This document shows positions 31,256-39,895 of a stretch of 46,531 bases of DNA, piece by piece. Made by a program: the position numbers and the translations under genes. Position 1 is the first letter of the stretch, and every line of letters begins with the position of its first letter. The stretch covers positions 1 to 46,531 of the forward strand of contig SVKT01000001.1 of assembly GCA_015068335.1 (NCBI GenBank), given 5' to 3'. The DNA comes from Oscillospiraceae bacterium (GTDB taxonomy: Bacteria > Bacillota > Clostridia > Oscillospirales > Oscillospiraceae). The notes below the pieces were generated by a model. It was not told the origin of the DNA. It saw only the letters and a list, made by a program, of their open reading frames with translations, and did no database searches.

Positions 31256-32320
31256 ATGAGCAGATTCCTTTCCAAAGAAGCGATGAAATTGGCGCCCTAC
31301 ACCCCCGGCGAGCAGCCCAAGGACGCCCAGTATGTGAAACTGAATACCAACGAAAGCCCCTTTCCGCCCTCTCCGAAACTGATGAAGGCGATGACCCGGG
31401 CGGAAGAGTTGAAGTTGAACCTGTATTCCGACCCCACCTGCGGTCGGCTGAACGAGGCCATTGCCCGGCATTACGAACTGAAACCGGAGAATGTCATCAG
31501 CGGCAACGGTTCCGATGAAATTTTGGCCTTCGCCGTCCGCGCCTTCTGCGGTGAGGGGAAGGGTGTGGCCTATGCGGATATCACCTACGGGTTCTATCAG
31601 GCCCAGACGGCGCTGTTCGGTCTGGAAGCAAAGCGCATTCCTCTGCGGGAGGATTTCAGCCTGAATGTGGATGACTATATGGACTTCCCCGGCACCATCG
31701 TCATCGCCAACCCCAACGCCCCCACCGGTATGGCCGTGCCTCGCGCGGACATCCAGCGTCTGCTGGAAGCCGATCCCGACCGGGTGGTCATCGTGGACGA
31801 GGCCTATGTGGACTTCGGTGCGGAGAGTTGCGTGCCGATGATCTACCGCTATGACAATCTGCTGGTGGTGCAGACAATGTCCAAGAGCCGCCAACTGGCC
31901 GGCGGACGCGTGGGCTATGCGCTGGGCAGCGCGGAACTGATCGCCGCCCTCAACCGGGTGAAGTACAGTTTCAACCCCTATAACGTGAACCGCCTGTCCA
32001 TCATCGCGGGTGCTGCCGCCGTGGAGGATGAGGCTTATTTCCGCCAGTGCTGCTCTGCCATCGCCGGCAACCGGGCGTGGCTGACGGGAGAATTGGAGGC
32101 GCGCGGCTTTGCGGTGCTGCCCTCCTGCGCCAACTTTGTGTTTGCCAAGTCAGACAAAATCGACGGCGGCGCGCTGTATCGGCAGTTGAAGGAAAACGGC
32201 ATTCTGGTCCGCTGGTTTGACGCGGACCGCATCCGGGACTATGTCCGCATCACCGTGGGCTCTATGGAGCAACTGACGGAACTGGTGGACGCGCTGGACC
32301 GGCTGCTGGAAGAAGTGTAA
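31256..32320 (+). CDS. hisC: Histidinol-phosphate aminotransferase
   Basis: 354-residue PLP fold-type I transaminase acting on imidazole-acetol phosphate. Motifs: NTNESPFPPSPKL near the start, GNGSDEIL, NPNAPTGMAVP, VDEAYVDFG, and the PLP lysine K210 in MSKSRQLAGGRVGYALG. Length is normal. AAAGGAG precedes ATG 31256, 20 bases after hisD. Part of the complete operon, so a wider aromatic aminotransferase role is possible but not needed. Confidence 0.96.
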   Translation: MSRFLSKEAMKLAPYTPGEQPKDAQYVKLNTNESPFPPSPKLMKAMTRAEELKLNLYSDPTCGRLNEAIARHYELKPENVISGNGSDEILAFAVRAFCGEGKGVAYADITYGFYQAQTALFGLEAKRIPLREDFSLNVDDYMDFPGTIVIANPNAPTGMAVPRADIQRLLEADPDRVVIVDEAYVDFGAESCVPMIYRYDNLLVVQTMSKSRQLAGGRVGYALGSAELIAALNRVKYSFNPYNVNRLSIIAGAAAVEDEAYFRQCCSAIAGNRAWLTGELEARGFAVLPSCANFVFAKSDKIDGGALYRQLKENGILVRWFDADRIRDYVRITVGSMEQLTELVDALDRLLEEV

Positions 32321-32332
32321 GGAGGGAAGGGT

Positions 32333-32920
32333 ATGCGTACTGCATCCATCAAGCGGGATACCCGCGAGACCCAAATCGAACTGGCGTTGAACCTGGACGG
32401 AACCGGCAAGGCTTCCATCGCCTCCGGCTGCGGCTTTCTGGACCATATGCTGGAACTGTTCGCCCGCCACGGCGACTTTGACCTGACGGTGAAGTGTAAT
32501 GGCGACACGCAGGTGGACTATCACCACAGCGTGGAGGACATCGGCATTTGTCTGGGCAAGGCGTTTACGGAAGCACTGGGCGACAAGCGCGGCATCAGCC
32601 GTTACGGCCAGTTCCTGCTGCCTATGGACGAAACGCTGGTGCTGTGTGCCTGCGACCTCTCCGGCCGTGACTATCTGGGCTGGGGCGTGGAACTGCCCAG
32701 TATGACCGTGGGCGATTTCGACACGGAACTGGCGGAGGAGTTCTGGCTGGCCTTTGTGCGGAACTGTCCCGCCTCCATTCATATCCGCCAGATGGCGGGC
32801 AAGAACACCCACCACATTTTGGAGGCTGTGTTCAAGGGTATGGGCCGCACGCTGAAAATGGCGGTGGCTATGGATGAAAAGCATCTGAACGAAATTCCGA
32901 GTACCAAGGGTACTCTGTGA
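32333..32920 (+). CDS. hisB: Imidazoleglycerol-phosphate dehydratase
   Basis: 195-residue single-domain HisB (no phosphatase fusion), step 6. Two metal-binding repeats are clear: FLDHMLELFARHGDFDL with DYHHSVEDIGICLG, and VRNCPASIHIRQMAGKNTHHILEAVFKG. GGAGGG precedes ATG 32333, 12 bases after hisC. The missing phosphatase activity is supplied by the PHP gene at 35773. Confidence 0.97.
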   Translation: MRTASIKRDTRETQIELALNLDGTGKASIASGCGFLDHMLELFARHGDFDLTVKCNGDTQVDYHHSVEDIGICLGKAFTEALGDKRGISRYGQFLLPMDETLVLCACDLSGRDYLGWGVELPSMTVGDFDTELAEEFWLAFVRNCPASIHIRQMAGKNTHHILEAVFKGMGRTLKMAVAMDEKHLNEIPSTKGTL

Positions 32921-32933
32921 AAGAGTGGATACA

Positions 32934-33545
32934 ATGATCGCAATTGTTGATTACGGCGTGGGCAACCTCTTTTCCCTGTCTTCCAGCCTGAAAGCGCTGG
33001 GACTGGAAACGGAGATCACCCGCGATGCGGCGCGGCTCCGTGCCGCCGACCGGATCATCCTGCCCGGCGTGGGCGCCTTTGGCGACGCAAAAGCCAAACT
33101 GGACGCCACGGGTCTGGTGCCGGTGCTGCTGGAAGAGGCGGAGAAAAAGCCCTTCCTGGGTATTTGCCTGGGGATGCAACTGCTCTTTGACCGCAGCACG
33201 GAATACGGTGACCACCCGGGGCTTGGCCTGGTGTCCGGCGAGGTGGTGGATCTGCGGGAGGATCTGGCAGACAAGACCCTGAAAGTCCCCCATATGGGCT
33301 GGAACAGCCTGCAAATCGTGAAGGACGACCCCATTTTCAAGTACTTTGAAAACGGCGAGTATGTCTACTATGTCCACAGTTTCTATGCCCGCAACTGCGC
33401 GGCAAGCACGCTGGGCGCGTCGGAGTACGGCAACGTGGCGGTGACCGGCGTGGTGCGCAGCGGACGGGTGTACGGCACCCAGTTCCACCCGGAAAAGTCC
33501 GGCGACGCGGGACTGCGGCTGCTCAAAGCATTCGCCGAACTGTGA
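32934..33545 (+). CDS. hisH: Imidazole glycerol phosphate synthase, glutaminase subunit
   Basis: 203-residue class I glutamine amidotransferase that feeds ammonia to HisF. The nucleophile Cys is in FLGICLGMQLLF, and the His-Glu pair in GTQFHPEKSG. Also YGVGNLFS and PGVGAFGDA. The ATG at 32934 has only a weak AAAGAG site; a GTG at 32925 is possible but less likely because IAIVDYG is the usual N-terminus. A 110-base gap, unusual in this tight operon, separates it from hisA. Confidence 0.96.
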   Translation: MIAIVDYGVGNLFSLSSSLKALGLETEITRDAARLRAADRIILPGVGAFGDAKAKLDATGLVPVLLEEAEKKPFLGICLGMQLLFDRSTEYGDHPGLGLVSGEVVDLREDLADKTLKVPHMGWNSLQIVKDDPIFKYFENGEYVYYVHSFYARNCAASTLGASEYGNVAVTGVVRSGRVYGTQFHPEKSGDAGLRLLKAFAEL

Positions 33546-33655
33546 TACGTTTTCTTGAAAGAAAAAGTACCAAAAAGAACTTTATTCGCTGCCGTCTTTT
33601 TGCGCATCGCAGTTTTATGCCCGGTAACGATGTTCTGGCTTAGAAGGAGTATCTT

Positions 33656-34369
33656 ATGCAGATTTTTCCCGCCATTGACCTGTCCGGCGGACAGGTGGTG
33701 CGCCTCTATCAGGGCGACTATGACAAAATGACCGTCTACGGACAGGACCCCTGCGCCGTGGCGAGAGAGTTTATCGCCGCCGGCGCCAAATACCTCCACG
33801 TGGTGGATCTGGATGGCGCCAAGGACGGCACGCTGGCCAATTTCGAGAGCATCGCTTCCATTGCAAAGCAGGGCGGACTGTACATCGAAGTGGGCGGCGG
33901 CATCCGCACCGAGGAGCGGATCCGGCAGTATCTGGAACTGGGCGTGAGCCGGTGCATTCTGGGCACGATTGCTGTGAAAGACTTTGATTTTACCGCCCGT
34001 ATGGCACAAAAATACGGTGATGCCATTGCCGTGGGCGTGGACGCCCGGGACGGCTACGTTGCCATCAACGGCTGGAAGGAACTGTCCGAGGAAACGGGCA
34101 TCGACTTCTGCAAGCGCCTGCGGGACGCCGGCGTGAAAACCGTCATTTACACCGACATCAGCCGGGACGGCGCCGAGAAAGGCACCAATCTGGAACTGTA
34201 TCGGGAGTTGGCGAAGATCGAGGGGCTGAACATCACGGCCTCCGGCGGCGTCAGCAGTATGGAAGAACTGAAAGAATTGCAGACCATCGGCACCCACGCC
34301 GCCATTCTGGGCAAGGCCCTGTACACCGGGCGGCTGGATCTGAAAACCGTTGTTGAGGAGGTGGGCTGA
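33656..34369 (+). CDS. hisA: Phosphoribosylformimino-5-aminoimidazole carboxamide ribotide isomerase
   Basis: 237-residue half-barrel-duplicated TIM barrel, Amadori isomerase of step 4. IFPAIDLSGGQVVRL gives the general acid/base Asp (D8). IEVGGGIRTEE and the second-half YTDISRDGAEKGTN (catalytic Asp) with ITASGGVSS form the phosphate sites. AGAAGGAG precedes ATG 33656. Its TGA overlaps the hisF ATG (TGATG). Confidence 0.97.
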   Translation: MQIFPAIDLSGGQVVRLYQGDYDKMTVYGQDPCAVAREFIAAGAKYLHVVDLDGAKDGTLANFESIASIAKQGGLYIEVGGGIRTEERIRQYLELGVSRCILGTIAVKDFDFTARMAQKYGDAIAVGVDARDGYVAINGWKELSEETGIDFCKRLRDAGVKTVIYTDISRDGAEKGTNLELYRELAKIEGLNITASGGVSSMEELKELQTIGTHAAILGKALYTGRLDLKTVVEEVG

Positions 34370-35124
34370 TGCTGGCAAAGAGAATCATTCCCTGTCTGGA
34401 CGTGCGGGACGGCCGCGTAGTCAAGGGCACGAATTTTGAGGGCCTGCGGGATATGGCAGACCCCGTGGAGATGGCCCGGTTCTACAACGAATCCGGTGCG
34501 GACGAACTGGTGTTTTACGATATCACCGCCTCCGCCGAAGGGCGCGGTCTGTTCACCGACATCCTGCGCCGCGTGGCCAGCGAAATTTTCATCCCCCTCA
34601 CCGTGGGCGGCGGCATCCGTACGCTGGACGACTTCGACCGCGTGCTCAAATGCGGCGCGGATAAGGTCAGCGTCAACTCCGGCGCCATCGCCGACCCCTC
34701 CATCATCGGCGCGGCGGCGAAAAAGTACGGCGACCAGTGCGTGGTGCTTTCTATGGACGTCAAGCGGGTGGACGGACAGTTCCGCCTCTTTGCCAAGGGC
34801 GGTCGGGTGGACACCGGCATCGACGCGATGGAATGGGCGGTGCGCGGCGTGGAAAACGGCGCAGGCGAGATCGTGCTCAACTCCATCGACACCGATGGCG
34901 TCAAGGGCGGCTTCGATCTGGAAATGCTGGACGCTTTGGCTGCCCGGGTCGGCGTCCCCATTATCGCCAGCGGCGGCGCCGGCAATATGGAGCATTTTGC
35001 GGAACTCTTTACCCACCCCGGCATCGATGCGGGCCTTGCCGCCTCCATCTTTCACACCCGGCAGGTGGATATCAAGGATTTGAAGCGGTATCTGCGCACA
35101 CAGGGCGTGGAGATGCGCCTGTAA
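34369..35124 (+). CDS. hisF: Imidazole glycerol phosphate synthase, cyclase subunit
   Basis: 251-residue TIM barrel joined with HisH. RIIPCLDVRDGRVVKGTNF carries the first catalytic Asp; LNSIDTDGVKGGFD the second. TVGGGIRTLDDF and IIASGGAGNMEHF form the phosphate sites. Makes imidazole glycerol phosphate and AICAR. Coupled to hisA by a one-base overlap, 16 bases before hisIE. Confidence 0.97.
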   Translation: MLAKRIIPCLDVRDGRVVKGTNFEGLRDMADPVEMARFYNESGADELVFYDITASAEGRGLFTDILRRVASEIFIPLTVGGGIRTLDDFDRVLKCGADKVSVNSGAIADPSIIGAAAKKYGDQCVVLSMDVKRVDGQFRLFAKGGRVDTGIDAMEWAVRGVENGAGEIVLNSIDTDGVKGGFDLEMLDALAARVGVPIIASGGAGNMEHFAELFTHPGIDAGLAASIFHTRQVDIKDLKRYLRTQGVEMRL

Positions 35125-35140
35125 GCAAAGGAGATGCGAT

Positions 35141-35776
35141 ATGGAACTGAAATTTGACGAAAAAGGTCTGATCCCTGCCATCGTGCAGGATCACTACACC
35201 AAAGAGGTGCTGACCCTGGCCTATATGAATAAGGAAAGCCTTGCCATCACCATCGACGAGCGGCGCACCTGTTTTTGGAGCCGCAGCCGCCAGGAACTGT
35301 GGCGCAAGGGCGACACCTCCGGCGCCGTGCAGCACGTGGTAGCCATTTATGCCGACTGCGACTGCGACGCGCTGGTGGTGGAAGTGGTGAAGGACGGCCC
35401 CGCCTGCCATACCGGTGCGGAGAGTTGCTTCTTCAACGAATTGTATCTTTCCGAGGAGTTGAAGCAGTTCAGTTATGAGGGACTGTATCAACTCATCGCC
35501 GGCCGCAAGACCGACCCCAAGGAAGGCAGTTACACCACCTACCTCTTTGAAAAGGGAATGGACAAGATCCTGAAAAAGGTGGGCGAGGAATGCACCGAGG
35601 TCATCATCGGCGCCGCCAAGGGCGACAAGGCGGAAGCGGTGTACGAAATTGCCGACCTCTGCTATCACGTGATGGTGCTGATGGTGCAGATGGGCATCAC
35701 CGTGGAGGACGTCACCCGGGAACTGGAAAAGCGCCACGTGGTGGACCACAAGGTGAAGCAGGAGCGGATGCAATGA
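35141..35776 (+). CDS. hisIE: Bifunctional phosphoribosyl-AMP cyclohydrolase / phosphoribosyl-ATP diphosphatase
   Basis: 211-residue fusion for steps 2 and 3. HisI half (1-115): RTCFWSRSRQELWRKGDTSG, metal site YADCDCDAL and zinc cysteines in ACHTGAESCFF. HisE half (about 120-211): DKILKKVGEECTEVIIGA and EAVYEIADLCYHVMVLM, the usual acidic helices. AAAGGAG precedes ATG 35141. Its TGA overlaps the next gene by 4 bases. Confidence 0.96.
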   Translation: MELKFDEKGLIPAIVQDHYTKEVLTLAYMNKESLAITIDERRTCFWSRSRQELWRKGDTSGAVQHVVAIYADCDCDALVVEVVKDGPACHTGAESCFFNELYLSEELKQFSYEGLYQLIAGRKTDPKEGSYTTYLFEKGMDKILKKVGEECTEVIIGAAKGDKAEAVYEIADLCYHVMVLMVQMGITVEDVTRELEKRHVVDHKVKQERMQ

Positions 35777-36609
35777 GCGGCCTGATACCGGCGCGCTGCT
35801 CCGTCCACACCCATACCACCTTCTGCGACGGCAGGAATTCCGCGGCCGAAATGGCGGCAGCGGCCTTCGCCGCCGGCGTGAAGCATTACGGCTTTTCCGG
35901 GCACATCCATACCCCCTGCCCCTCCGATGTGGGGATCTGTATGACGGCGGATATGACGGACTACTGTGCCGAGATCCTGCGCCTGCGGGAGGCATATGCC
36001 GACCGGATGGAGATCCTGTTGGGGATCGAGTGGGATCTCTGCTCCGATCTGCCGGTGCCGGACTGGGCGGACTACTGGATCGGCTCCGTGCATAACCTTC
36101 GTACCGCGGCGGACGGATACTGCTGCGTGGATTGGAATGCAGAGGAACTGGCCCGTGGGCGGGATGCGTGCTTCGGCGGCGATATGGAAGCGATGGCGGA
36201 GGCCTATTATGCCGCTGTGGCGGAAGTGGCCGCTCTGCGGCCGACCATTCTGGGCCACGTGGATCTCATCACCAAACTGAACGCCGGCGGCCGCTTTTTC
36301 GACGAGGCTTCGAAGCGCTATCGGGTGGCGGCGCTGGATGCGCTGCACCGCGCAGATCCTGCGGCCACCGTGCTGGAAATCAACACCGGCGCGATGGCGC
36401 GGGGCTATCGGCACACGCCCTATCCCGCGCAGTTTCTGCTGAAAGAGTGGAAGCAGATGGGGGGCAGGATCATCCTGACCGCCGATGCCCACAGCGCCGA
36501 CGGCGTGCTGTACGGCTACGAGGCGGCTGCGGCGTGGGCGGAGGCTGCCGGCTTTGACCGGGCCGTTTTGCTCACGGCAGGCGGCTTTGCGGACTGCGCA
36601 TTGAAGTAA
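35773..36609 (+). CDS. hisK: PHP-type histidinol-phosphatase
   Basis: 278-residue polymerase-and-histidinol-phosphatase (PHP) metalloenzyme. Metal ligands are visible in SVHTHTTFCDG, FSGHIHTP, GSVHNL, LGHVDLITK and LTADAHSADG. It completes the pathway at the step for which HisB lacks a domain. ATGA overlap with hisIE shows it belongs to the operon. The hisK name follows Bacillus practice for PHP histidinol phosphatases. Confidence 0.93.
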   Translation: MSGLIPARCSVHTHTTFCDGRNSAAEMAAAAFAAGVKHYGFSGHIHTPCPSDVGICMTADMTDYCAEILRLREAYADRMEILLGIEWDLCSDLPVPDWADYWIGSVHNLRTAADGYCCVDWNAEELARGRDACFGGDMEAMAEAYYAAVAEVAALRPTILGHVDLITKLNAGGRFFDEASKRYRVAALDALHRADPAATVLEINTGAMARGYRHTPYPAQFLLKEWKQMGGRIILTADAHSADGVLYGYEAAAAWAEAAGFDRAVLLTAGGFADCALK

Positions 36610-36632
36610 TCGTTTTACAAAAAGCCAAAAAG

Positions 36633-36658
36633 AGGCAGGGCAGAGGGCCCTGCCTTTT
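36633..36658 (+). terminator. Terminator of the histidine operon
   Basis: 9-bp stem AGGCAGGGC/GCCCTGCCT with 5-base loop, then TTTGT. Confidence 0.82.
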
Positions 36659-36671
36659 GTCATCCTGTCAA

Positions 36672-36700
36672 TTGAGAAACGGTATACAAACTGGTAAAAT
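36672..36700 (+). promoter_or_regulatory. Promoter of the HAD phosphatase gene
   Basis: -35 TTGAGA (36672-36677), 17-bp spacer, -10 TAAAAT (36695-36700). Confidence 0.6.
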
Positions 36701-36731
36701 AGGTATATTAAAGAAAGAGGTGATTGCTGCT

Positions 36732-37385
36732 ATGTATCGTACAGTGATCTTTGATTTGGATGGAACGCTTCTGAACACCATTGAGGATCTGGCCAATGCC
36801 GGCAACTGGGTCTGCCGGAAGAACCACTGGCCGGAGCACACCGCAGAGGAATATAAGACGATGGTGGGACACGGCATTCCCAGTCTGGTGACCAAGTTTT
36901 CCCCGGAGGAGAGCCGCAGCCCCCTGATGATCGCCAACACGCTGGAACAATACTTCCGCTATTACAGCGCGCACTGTATGGAGCAGACTGCGCCGTACGA
37001 GGGGATCGCCGCGCTGCTGGCAGACTTGAAGGCTGCGGGTATCACCCTGGCGGTCTACTCCAACAAGGCCGACGCCCTGACCTGCGCGATGGCGGAGCAT
37101 TATTTCCCCGGCGTGTTTTCGCTGGTGCGGGGCAAGTTGGAGAGCGTGGCAGTCAAACCGAACCGGGAGGGCATCCTGACGGTGATGGAAGATCTGGGTG
37201 CCGACCCCGAAACGGCGCTGTTTGTGGGCGACAGCCGCGTGGATATCCTCACCGGTCATAACGGCGGTATGAAGGCCTGCGGCGTTACGTGGGGCTACCG
37301 TTCCAGAGAGTCGCTGGTGGAGGCGGGCGCCGATGCGCTGGCAGACACCGTGGAGGAACTGCGCCGGATCATTTTGGAGGGCTGA
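36732..37385 (+). CDS. HAD-superfamily hydrolase, phosphoglycolate phosphatase-like
   Basis: 217 residues. Motif I FDLDGTLLNT (nucleophile D8, acid D10; Asn where most Gph proteins have Asp), a helical cap (about 18-80), motif II VYSNKAD, motif III lysine in VAVKPN and motif IV FVGDSRVDILT. Likely dephosphorylates phosphoglycolate or another small phosphate ester; the exact substrate cannot be read from sequence. ATG 36732 has AGAGGTGAT upstream. Followed after 3 bases by the zincin gene. Confidence 0.9.
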   Translation: MYRTVIFDLDGTLLNTIEDLANAGNWVCRKNHWPEHTAEEYKTMVGHGIPSLVTKFSPEESRSPLMIANTLEQYFRYYSAHCMEQTAPYEGIAALLADLKAAGITLAVYSNKADALTCAMAEHYFPGVFSLVRGKLESVAVKPNREGILTVMEDLGADPETALFVGDSRVDILTGHNGGMKACGVTWGYRSRESLVEAGADALADTVEELRRIILEG

Positions 37386-37388
37386 ACG

Positions 37389-37787
37389 ATGATCCTGTCC
37401 TTTGACCGGGTGGGAGAGGCGCTGGACGAAATGGCCGAGCAGTTTCCGCCGATCCTGTTTGAAGAACTCAACGGCGGTGTGAATCTGTTGGAGGACGTCG
37501 TGGAGGATCCGGATTTTCCTGCCGGAGAGATGTATATTCTGGGCGAGTACTGCGACGACTGCCTGGGGCTGTATATCAACCTGTATTACGGGTCGTTTGC
37601 CGCGCTGGCGGAGCGGGAGTCCTGGGATGAGCAGACCTGGATGCAGGAACTGCGCACCACGCTGTCCCACGAGTTGACGCACCATATGGAAAACCGCAGC
37701 GGGCTCCACGCGCTGGACGACCGCGACGCAGAGGAACTGCTCCTCTGGCGGCAGGAATATGCCGCAGAAAGCGAAACGGACGAATAA
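37389..37787 (+). CDS. Minimal zincin (metallopeptidase family protein)
   Basis: 132-residue acidic protein of the small stand-alone metallopeptidase family. HExxH is in LSHELTHHME (H94, E95, H98), followed by RSGLHALDDRDAEEL, which probably supplies the third ligand. No signal peptide. It may be a protease with a narrow target or act on ribosomes or wall enzymes; function of the family is poorly known. GGAGGG stands before ATG 37389, and the 3-base gap couples it to the HAD gene. Confidence 0.87.
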   Translation: MILSFDRVGEALDEMAEQFPPILFEELNGGVNLLEDVVEDPDFPAGEMYILGEYCDDCLGLYINLYYGSFAALAERESWDEQTWMQELRTTLSHELTHHMENRSGLHALDDRDAEELLLWRQEYAAESETDE

Positions 37788-37820
37788 ACGGAGACGGCAA
37801 AGCCGCCTCCGTTTTCTTTT
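37787..37820 (+). terminator. Terminator after the zincin gene
   Basis: Stem AACGGAGACGGC/GCCGCCTCCGTT (one mismatch) with AAA loop, followed by TTCTTTTT. Confidence 0.82.
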
Positions 37821-37874
37821 TCCCGCCGTTGGAAAAGGTTTACAATTTTTTAACGCACATCCGCTCTTTTCCGA

Positions 37875-37902
37875 TTGACAGAAAATGGACGGGTGCTATA
37901 AT
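37875..37902 (+). promoter_or_regulatory. Strong promoter of the RND pump operon
   Basis: Perfect -35 TTGACA (37875-37880) and perfect -10 TATAAT (37897-37902), 16-bp spacer. The best promoter in the window, immediately followed by repressor sites. Confidence 0.8.
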
Positions 37903-37904
37903 AG

Positions 37905-37938
37905 ATGACAACTTGTCATAAAATGACAATCTGTCATT
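37905..37938. promoter_or_regulatory. Two palindromic TetR operators
   Basis: ATGACAACTTGTCAT (37905-37919) and AATGACAATCTGTCATT (37922-37938) are perfect palindromes sharing TGACA/TGTCA arms, 17-18 bp apart. They cover the expected transcription start, so binding by the TetR protein just downstream would block transcription. Confidence 0.8.
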
Positions 37939-37955
37939 TTGAAAGGAGTGATCCG

Positions 37956-38582
37956 ATGTGCACGGAGACCTTCCTCCGCTTGCCGGAGGAGAAGCGGGAG
38001 CGCTTTCTTGACGCCGCCTGGGAGGAATTTACGCAAGCCGGATTTGCCGATGCGTCCATCAACCAGATCGTGCGGCGGGCGGGCGTGCCCCGGGGCAGTT
38101 TTTACCAGTATTTTTCCGACAAGGACGACTTGTTTGCCTATCTGGGGAATATCATACTCAAACACCTGGTCGCAGAATACCGCAGTGTGCTGCGGCAGGC
38201 GGAGGGCGATATCTTCCGCACGCAACTGCTGTGCTTCGACCGGGTGGCGGCCCAGGGCAGCGCGGCGGATCTGCTGTTTGAGCGCAGTTTGCGGATCGTC
38301 CGGAACAATCCGGGGCTGCTGCCTCAGGCGGCGATGCAGGAACAGGTGCTTTGCCGCATTTTTGCGGAAGTCCGGGCGGATATGGACACCTCCCGGCTGC
38401 GGCAGCAGGATGAGGACTTCGTCTGGCATACCTTTGCGTTGGCGATCGTTGCGGTGGCCATCGCGGTGGTGGCCTGTTTGGAGCACCCGGAAAAGGCGGA
38501 GGAGATCCGCCGCGGGCTGGCCGCACAGTTGGACATTATGCAGAACGGAAGCCTGGCAGAGCCTTGCCGGGTGTTCGGATAA
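37956..38582 (+). CDS. TetR family repressor of the efflux operon
   Basis: 208 residues. N-terminal HTH about 15-60 (RFLDAAWEEFTQAGFADASINQIVRRAGVPRGSFYQYFSDKDDLF), then a helical ligand domain of about 145 residues without known ligand. AAAGGAG precedes ATG 37956; an in-frame ATG at 37905 lies inside the operator and has no ribosome site. First gene of an operon with the TolC-like, membrane-fusion and RND genes, and two palindromes at the promoter, so it most likely senses a pump substrate and represses the whole unit. Confidence 0.92.
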   Translation: MCTETFLRLPEEKRERFLDAAWEEFTQAGFADASINQIVRRAGVPRGSFYQYFSDKDDLFAYLGNIILKHLVAEYRSVLRQAEGDIFRTQLLCFDRVAAQGSAADLLFERSLRIVRNNPGLLPQAAMQEQVLCRIFAEVRADMDTSRLRQQDEDFVWHTFALAIVAVAIAVVACLEHPEKAEEIRRGLAAQLDIMQNGSLAEPCRVFG

Positions 38583-38594
38583 GAGGAGGACGCT

Positions 38595-39884
38595 ATGAAA
38601 CGAAACAAAGTGGCGCTGCTGCTGGCAGTGGCGATGCTGGTATCCGTGTGTGCGGTATCCGCGATGGCAGGCGAGGAAACGAAGCCGCCGATCCTGATCG
38701 CGCCGGCGCCGTCGGGCGCGCTCTCGGAGGCGGAACGCGCGGCGCAGGAAGTGCTCATCACGCCTGATGCGGTGGGGACGGTGTCCTTCGGGAATATCGA
38801 CAGCCGGATGCGGCAGAACAACCTGACCATCCTGACGTTGCAGCAGAGCGTGGACACGCTGGAAGACATTGACTACGCAGAGATGAAGGAAGAGGTTCGG
38901 AAGAACCTGAACCTGATGGCGGAGCAGAACTGGGCGATGCGCCGGATGTCTGCTTACGAGCCGGTGGGCTCTATGCTGGCGATTTCCAGCGCAGAGCAGC
39001 AGTACAGTTCCTTGAAGCAGACCTTTGAGGATCTGAAAGACGGCTCCTTGCAGGAGGAGAACGCCGGATTGATCCGTCAGTTGCGAAACGGACAGGATCA
39101 ACTTGTGATGGCCGGCGAGACCACCTTCATCGCCCTGAAAGGGATGGAGGTGAAGGAGGCCGGTCTGGAACGCCAGTTGGGCGCCCTGAACCGCACGGTG
39201 GAGGAGATGACTCTGCGCCACGAACTGGGGCAGATCTCCGCACTTCAACTTTCCCAGATCAAAGCGGGGCAGACGGCTCTTGCCAGCGGTCTGGAAACGC
39301 TGCGGATGAACATCGGCGCGTACAAAACCCAACTGGAACTGCTGCTGGGCGCGGAACTGACGGGCGAGATCCTGCTGGGTGCGCTGCCCGAGGTGACCGA
39401 GGAACAGTTGGAACAGATGGATCTGGAAAAGGATCTGGCCTCCGCCAAGTCCCGGAGTTATGAACTTTACGCGGCGGCGGAAACACTGGCGGATGCGAAG
39501 AAGGAGTACGAGGACGCCGCCGACGAGTACAACGAAAACGAGAAAAAGGCGGAGTTCCGTAACGCCAAGCGCGTCTGGCAGTCTGCCCAGTATACATACA
39601 ACGACACGGTGCAGAACTACGAACTGCGCTTCCGCACGCTGTTTGCCCAGGTGGGTGATTACAGACAGGCGTGGGAGGCGGCAAAGGATTCTCTTGCATT
39701 CCAGCAGCAGAATCTGGCTGCGGCGGAACTGAAATGTCAGCAGGGAACGCTCTCCCAGAACGCGCTGCTGGACGCAAAGGACAGCGTCCGGGAAGCGGAG
39801 GAGGCTGTGGAGACGGCTGCCAACAACCTGTTTTCCGCGTATAACAGTTATCGCTGGGCCGTTGAATGCGGTATCCTGAACTGA
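38595..39884 (+). CDS. TolC-like (outer membrane efflux family) secreted coiled-coil protein
   Basis: 429 residues. Signal peptide about 1-25 (RNKVALLLAVAMLVSVCAVSAMA). The rest is almost all long alpha-helix in two halves. The pattern is that of TolC/OEP proteins: a LRHELGQISALQLSQIKAGQ turn in the first half, matched by KCQQGTLSQNALLDAKDSV in the second. The beta-barrel strands of true TolC are not evident. In a single-membrane cell it cannot cross an outer membrane; it may form a wall-spanning conduit or a periplasm-like adaptor. GAGGAGG precedes ATG 38595, 12 bases after tetR. Confidence 0.82.
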   Translation: MKRNKVALLLAVAMLVSVCAVSAMAGEETKPPILIAPAPSGALSEAERAAQEVLITPDAVGTVSFGNIDSRMRQNNLTILTLQQSVDTLEDIDYAEMKEEVRKNLNLMAEQNWAMRRMSAYEPVGSMLAISSAEQQYSSLKQTFEDLKDGSLQEENAGLIRQLRNGQDQLVMAGETTFIALKGMEVKEAGLERQLGALNRTVEEMTLRHELGQISALQLSQIKAGQTALASGLETLRMNIGAYKTQLELLLGAELTGEILLGALPEVTEEQLEQMDLEKDLASAKSRSYELYAAAETLADAKKEYEDAADEYNENEKKAEFRNAKRVWQSAQYTYNDTVQNYELRFRTLFAQVGDYRQAWEAAKDSLAFQQQNLAAAELKCQQGTLSQNALLDAKDSVREAEEAVETAANNLFSAYNSYRWAVECGILN

Positions 39885-39895
39885 TGGGAGGAAGA

